From: Chitinophagaceae bacterium
GTDB taxonomy: Bacteria > Bacteroidota > Bacteroidia > Chitinophagales > Chitinophagaceae
Assembly: GCA_003135585.1 (NCBI GenBank)
Contig: PLCH01000075.1
Location: 533 to 11,602, forward strand
DNA length: 11,070 bases
Reading direction: 5' to 3'
The notes under the pieces are model-generated. The model was not told the origin of the DNA, did no database searches, and saw only the letters and a program-made list of their open reading frames with translations. The position numbers and the translations under genes are program-made. This document shows positions 8,325 to 11,070 of the stretch, piece by piece; within the stretch, counting starts at the first letter, position 1, and each line of letters begins with the position of its first letter.

Positions 8325-8699
8325 ATGAATAACAATACGCTCTCTCGTGTAGGGATAATTCTCTACGCCCTCGTAATTGCCTTTTTTGGCGTCAGTCATT
8401 TCCTCAACGGCGCGAGCTTTACAAGCGTGGTTCCTTCCTTTATTCCAGGTGGTATATTTTGGGTATATCTTACGGGTGTGGCATTAATAGCAGCTGCAAT
8501 CTCTTTTTTGACAGGAAAACAGACGCGTATTGCAGGAATATTACTGGCGGTTTTTTTGCTGCTGGTGGTATTTACGGTTCATCTGCCCTCCGTCTTGAAT
8601 GCGCCGGACGCGCAGGCAGCGAGGTTTCCCCTGACCAATCTCATCAAGGACACCGCTTTGGCAGCCGCCGCTTTGATTATTGCCGGAAGGGGGAGATAA
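8325..8699 (+). CDS. DoxX-like small membrane protein
   Basis: This 124-residue protein is almost entirely membrane: four hydrophobic segments at about 8-28, 44-62, 68-88 and 105-121. The first segment is followed by FGVSHFLNGASFTSVVPSFIPGG, the pattern of the DoxX/DoxX-like family, and the third by HLPSVLNAPD. DoxX-like proteins are poorly understood inner-membrane proteins, sometimes tied to redox or thiosulfate metabolism; no catalytic residue can be assigned here. It begins 61 nt after lysS in the same direction with no terminator between, so readthrough from lysS is possible; I see no convincing promoter of its own. Its stop lies 16 bp from the stop of the convergent dehydrogenase gene. 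Confidence 0.8.
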   Translation: MNNNTLSRVGIILYALVIAFFGVSHFLNGASFTSVVPSFIPGGIFWVYLTGVALIAAAISFLTGKQTRIAGILLAVFLLLVVFTVHLPSVLNAPDAQAARFPLTNLIKDTALAAAALIIAGRGR

Positions 8700-8715
8700 G
8701 TCCCGGGCCCGTTTT

Positions 8716-9537
8716 TTACAAAAAAAGATCTCTCATCAATTTCTGATCAGGGTTGACCGCATATTTGCTAAAATCTGTAACCCCCTGTTCTCTTAAGACA
8801 TCTTCATCAATAAAAAAGTTTCCGGTTGTTTCAAAAGACGGCTTTTGCAAAATATAAAATGCGGCTTCGGCAACTATATCGGGTATGCGGCTACGTTGCA
8901 TCAGGAAATCCCCGCCTAATAAATTTTTGACGGCCGCTGTAGCAATCGTAGTTTTTGGCCAAAGGGCGTTGGCCGCGATCCGGAAAGGCTTCAATTCTTC
9001 GGAAAGGCCCAATATAATCATGCTCATTCCATATTTGCTCATCGTGTAAGCAAGATGTTTGGAAAACCAATGGGGATCAAGGTTAATAGGCGGCGATAAA
9101 TTCAGAATATGAGGATTTGCGGCCTTTTTCAAAAACGGGATGCAGGCGTGGCTCATAAAAAAGGCTCCGCGCACATTGATCCCGTGCATCAGATCAAACC
9201 GCTTCGGCTCCGTTTGCTCGGTGGAAGCCAGGTTAATGGCACTCGCGTTGTTTATCAAAATATCAATTCCTCCAAAGGTCCGAACCGTAGTGTCAACCAG
9301 GGTCCTGATACTTTCCTCAAAACGGATATCAGCCTGCAAGGGCAATACCTTTCCAGGTCCTGCTGCCCCAATTTCTTCGGCCGCAGTGTAAATCGTGCCC
9401 TCTAATTTTGGGTTGGGTTCAGCGGTTTTGCTTGCAATGGCAATATTTGCTCCTTCTTTGGCAAGTCTGATGGCAATTGCTTTTCCGATGCCCCTGCTCC
9501 CACCTGTTATCAGAACTGTTTTCTCCTGAAAAAGCAT
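8716..9537 (-). CDS. HSDL2-like short-chain dehydrogenase/reductase
   Basis: This 273-residue cytosolic NAD(P)-dependent oxidoreductase is of the classical SDR family. It shows the cofactor motif TGGSRGIG (residues 11-18), NNAS (96-99), and the catalytic Ser148 (LNLSPP), Tyr164 and Lys168 (YTMSK). The segments IASKTAEPNPKLEGTIYTAA (35-54) and LWPKTTIATAAVKNLLGGD (about 192-210) are signatures of the hydroxysteroid dehydrogenase-like 2 subgroup; the SCP2 sterol-carrier domain of animal HSDL2 is absent. The substrate is unknown, perhaps an acyl or hydroxy-lipid. The start is ATG 9537, served by a good promoter at 9561-9591. The nearest minus-strand gene upstream (aldo/keto reductase) is 457 bp away behind a terminator, so this gene is probably monocistronic. 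Confidence 0.92.
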   Translation of the reverse strand: MLFQEKTVLITGGSRGIGKAIAIRLAKEGANIAIASKTAEPNPKLEGTIYTAAEEIGAAGPGKVLPLQADIRFEESIRTLVDTTVRTFGGIDILINNASAINLASTEQTEPKRFDLMHGINVRGAFFMSHACIPFLKKAANPHILNLSPPINLDPHWFSKHLAYTMSKYGMSMIILGLSEELKPFRIAANALWPKTTIATAAVKNLLGGDFLMQRSRIPDIVAEAAFYILQKPSFETTGNFFIDEDVLREQGVTDFSKYAVNPDQKLMRDLFL

Positions 9538-9560
9538 AATTGTTTTATATATAATTGAAC

Positions 9561-9591
9561 TAAAAGTAGAGTAATTTAAGATTTTACCAAA
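9561..9591 (-). promoter_or_regulatory. Promoter of the SDR gene
   Basis: On the minus strand TTTG (9591-9588) is followed by a 19-nt spacer (counted from TTG) and TACTTTTA (9568-9561), matching TAnnTTTG at seven of eight positions. Transcription should begin near 9554, about 17 nt before the ATG at 9537. Confidence 0.5.
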
Positions 9592-9679
9592 GAACCCCGG
9601 GAATTATACAAATATGAACCTGGTATTTTTACGATAGTTTGGTTGAAAAATGAAATATCCAAATACCGCATTTATGCTC

Positions 9680-9709
9680 TTGTAAGGCTTTTATACAATC
9701 GTATGTTTG
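9680..9709 (+). promoter_or_regulatory. Plus-strand consensus promoter in the SDR-AKR gap
   Basis: TTG (9680-9682), a 19-nt spacer and TATGTTTG (9702-9709) form a complete Bacteroidota-type promoter with every consensus base present. It points into a stretch with no convincing long gene, towards the hairpin at 9928-9957. Predicted transcription start is about 9716. Confidence 0.5.
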
Positions 9710-9715
9710 TAGGGT

Positions 9716-9963
9716 TAAGTATGATTGATACAGAGATCCAGGTCCAAATATCCGAAAAACCAATTCCAGTTCCTAAGAAAAACACCAACCAAAACCAGGA
9801 CCCGGTATCGATCAAAACTGGCAATTAAGATCCAAGATCCGTGCAAATCCAATCCTAAGAAGTGCAAGTAAAATTTGTACCTATTGATGGCCAAGAAAAT
9901 GTTGGTTAAGTAATGTACAAACAAATTGAAAAGTCCTGAGTAAATTCAGGACTTTTCGTTTTT
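9716..9963 (+). ncRNA. Candidate structured small RNA of about 250 nt
   Basis: This stretch is bounded by a consensus promoter (9680-9709) and a 12-bp terminator hairpin (9928-9957). Within it, two further stems can be drawn. Stem A: TTGAT (9725-9729) with ATCAA (9811-9815), then GATCCAGGTCC (9735-9745) with GGACCCGGTATC (9798-9809), allowing one A-C mismatch and a bulged T, closing an A/C-rich, nearly unstructured loop (9746-9797). Stem B: TTTGTAC (9874-9880) with GTACAAA (9915-9921), enclosing TGGCCAA (9888-9894) with TTGGTTA (9902-9908), two pairs being G-U. A 35-codon ORF (ATG 9721 to stop 9828) is the only open frame that starts after the predicted start site; its low-complexity product, rich in K, N, P and Q, makes a peptide possible but less likely. 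No known RNA family is recognised by eye. Prediction only. Confidence 0.35.
9928..9963. terminator. Strong hairpin terminator, probably bidirectional
   Basis: GAAAAGTCCTGA (9928-9939) and TCAGGACTTTTC (9946-9957) form a perfect 12-bp stem with a 6-nt loop. On the plus strand it is followed by GTTTTTA, ending the candidate small RNA. On the minus strand it lies 37 nt after the aldo/keto reductase stop and is followed by AATTTGTTTG, so it can also end that gene. Confidence 0.8.
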
Positions 9964-9994
9964 ACCTGCGACAACCTATCAGCACCTGCGTGGC

Positions 9995-10987
9995 TTAGTA
10001 TTCAGGCAGGATTGTTGGTTTGGTTTGCATGATCCTTTCAATCTGTTCCATTACTTCTGCGTCCAAAAGGGGACCAATTTCCAATGCCTTCAAATTGTCC
10101 AGCAGTTGTTCCTTTCTGCTAGCTCCCAGAATAGCCGTGGTTACATGAGGGTTTTTCAGGCACCATGCTATTGAAAGTGATGCAGTACTGATGCCAAGTT
10201 CGTCTGCATAGGCACTCAGTTTTTTTACTTTTTTTATTCTGTCTTCCATCAGCCACCTGTCCTTCAACCATTCAAATCCGCTTAATCCCAACCTGGATCC
10301 GGCCGGAATCCCTTCATTGTATTTACCCGTCAATAATCCGGAGGCCAGTGGGCTCCAGATGGTGGTACCCAATCCTGTATTCCTGAAAATTTCCAGGTAT
10401 TCATTCTCAAGCTTATTTCGCTCGAACAAATTGTACTGCGATTGCTCCATGGTAGGACCCATTAAGGAGTATTGCTGCGCAATCCGGTGGGCTTCCATGA
10501 TTTCCACGCCGCTCCATTCACTTGTCCCCCAGTAGAAAATTTTTCCCTGCTGGATCAGGCTATTCATGGTCCAGACCACTTCCTCCACAGGTGTTTTTTT
10601 ATCAGGTCGGTGACAAAAATATAAATCCAGGTAATCCACCTGCAAACGCGTTAAGGCCTCGTGACAGGCCTCCACCAGGTGTTTTCTGCTCAGGCCCGTT
10701 TGATTGGGTTTATTATCCTTACCCCTCCATCCAAAATAAGCTTTTGATGAAACAACATAGGAGCTGCGATCCCATTTTTTCATTTTTAGTACCTTCCCCA
10801 TCAATTTTTCACTCTCTCCCAAAGAATAGATTTCGGCATTGTCGAAAAAGTTTATGCCATTTTCATATGCAATGCCCATCAATTCATCGGCGCTGCTATC
10901 TTCGATTTGTTTGCGAAAAGTAACCCAGCTGCCAAATGATAATACACTCAGTTGAAGTCCCGATCTTCCCAGGTTGCGGTATTCCAT
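9995..10987 (-). CDS. Aldo/keto reductase, voltage-gated K+ channel beta-subunit-like
   Basis: This 330-residue NADPH-dependent TIM-barrel oxidoreductase is cytosolic. The catalytic tetrad is visible: Asp49 and Tyr54 (FDNAEIY), Lys82 (SSKAYF) and His126 (LYFCHRPD). The N-terminal YRNLGRSGLQLSVLSFGSW, the YWGTSEWSG block and the SPLASGLLTGKYN block place it with the Kv-beta-like AKR group (AKR6 and related bacterial enzymes), which reduce aldehydes and ketones; the physiological substrate cannot be told. The C-terminal TTAILGASRKEQLLDNL contributes to cofactor binding. I chose ATG 10987 (MEYRNLG); a GTG at 10993 is in frame two codons earlier. A terminator follows. A possible upstream gene ends 26 nt before the start. 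Confidence 0.93.
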   Translation of the reverse strand: MEYRNLGRSGLQLSVLSFGSWVTFRKQIEDSSADELMGIAYENGINFFDNAEIYSLGESEKLMGKVLKMKKWDRSSYVVSSKAYFGWRGKDNKPNQTGLSRKHLVEACHEALTRLQVDYLDLYFCHRPDKKTPVEEVVWTMNSLIQQGKIFYWGTSEWSGVEIMEAHRIAQQYSLMGPTMEQSQYNLFERNKLENEYLEIFRNTGLGTTIWSPLASGLLTGKYNEGIPAGSRLGLSGFEWLKDRWLMEDRIKKVKKLSAYADELGISTASLSIAWCLKNPHVTTAILGASRKEQLLDNLKALEIGPLLDAEVMEQIERIMQTKPTILPEY

Positions 10988-11013
10988 GCACACTTATTTA
11001 TTTTTTTAGAAAA

Positions 11014-11070
11014 TTATTTTGGGAGTATTTTTCCTTCCACGGCCAAAGGACCAGTTACCTGAAAAATAGT
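11014..11070 (-). CDS. Possible C-terminus of a further minus-strand gene (partial)
   Basis: Read from the right edge on the minus strand, one frame is open for 18 codons to a TAA at 11016-11014 and ends VTGPLAVEGKILPK, which looks like a plausible protein C-terminus. An open run this short is expected often by chance, so this is weak. If real, it would end 26 nt upstream of the aldo/keto reductase start and could share its transcript; no clear promoter for the reductase is visible in 10988-11070. Confidence 0.3.
   Translation of the reverse strand, partial: TIFQVTGPLAVEGKILPK

Noticed and set aside
8690..8730. Terminator between the DoxX-like gene and the SDR gene
   Set aside because: Only a 4-bp GGGA/TCCC pairing and a T6-AC-A7 palindrome are present, which is not enough for a credible terminator hairpin.
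9643..9828. Plus-strand ORF of 61 codons starting at a TTG
   Set aside because: The start is not an ATG and lies upstream of the promoter at 9680-9709; only the last 35 codons could be in that transcript.
9715..9924. Minus-strand ORF of 69 codons opposite the candidate small RNA
   Set aside because: No recognisable domain or promoter on that strand. Its hydrophobic look is the complement of the A/C-rich plus strand.
10522..10923. Plus-strand ORF of 133 codons
   Set aside because: It lies antisense within the aldo/keto reductase gene, and its product shows no domain and has the composition of a shadow frame.

Overview
The window looks like a chromosomal segment from the phylum Bacteroidota, most likely a Chitinophagaceae- or Sphingobacteriales-like organism. 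The evidence is the gene families (a TIGR02757/DUF2400 protein, an FA2H-type hydroxylase, a fumarylacetoacetase-like protein next to a flavin reductase), the near absence of Shine-Dalgarno sequences, and several promoters of the Bacteroidota type (TTG, about 19-22 nt, TAnnTTTG). I see no phage, insertion sequence, CRISPR array, tRNA or rRNA. The species is inferred only.

Left part (1-2692). The first 47 bases on the minus strand hold the start of a probable lipoprotein that runs off the edge, with its own promoter at 88-118. Divergent from it is a plus-strand run: a cystathionine gamma-synthase/lyase-type PLP enzyme (365-1504), a TIGR02757 protein whose C-terminus resembles HhH-GPD DNA glycosylases (1509-2339), and a small conserved-looking helical protein (2369-2692).

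Minus-strand block (2698-4647). This holds a fatty-acid-hydroxylase/sterol-desaturase-type membrane protein (2698-3372) and, upstream of it, a class A beta-lactamase-like serine hydrolase (3407-4647). The hydrolase gene is broken twice, by a one-base frameshift and by an in-frame stop, although its catalytic motifs survive.

Plus-strand block (4763-8699). A fumarylacetoacetate hydrolase family enzyme and a flavin reductase family protein form a tight pair. Then comes lysS with its own promoter inside the gap region, and a small DoxX-like four-helix membrane protein. The first pair probably serves aromatic (tyrosine-type) ring catabolism; this is inference.

Right part (8716-11070). Two minus-strand oxidoreductases, an HSDL2-like short-chain dehydrogenase (8716-9537) and a Kv-beta-type aldo/keto reductase (9995-10987), flank a 457-bp gap. 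On its plus strand the gap has a consensus promoter, two substantial stem-loops and a 12-bp terminator hairpin. Together these suggest an undescribed small RNA of about 250 nt (9716-9963), the most interesting element here. The last ~57 bases may hold the C-terminus of another minus-strand gene.
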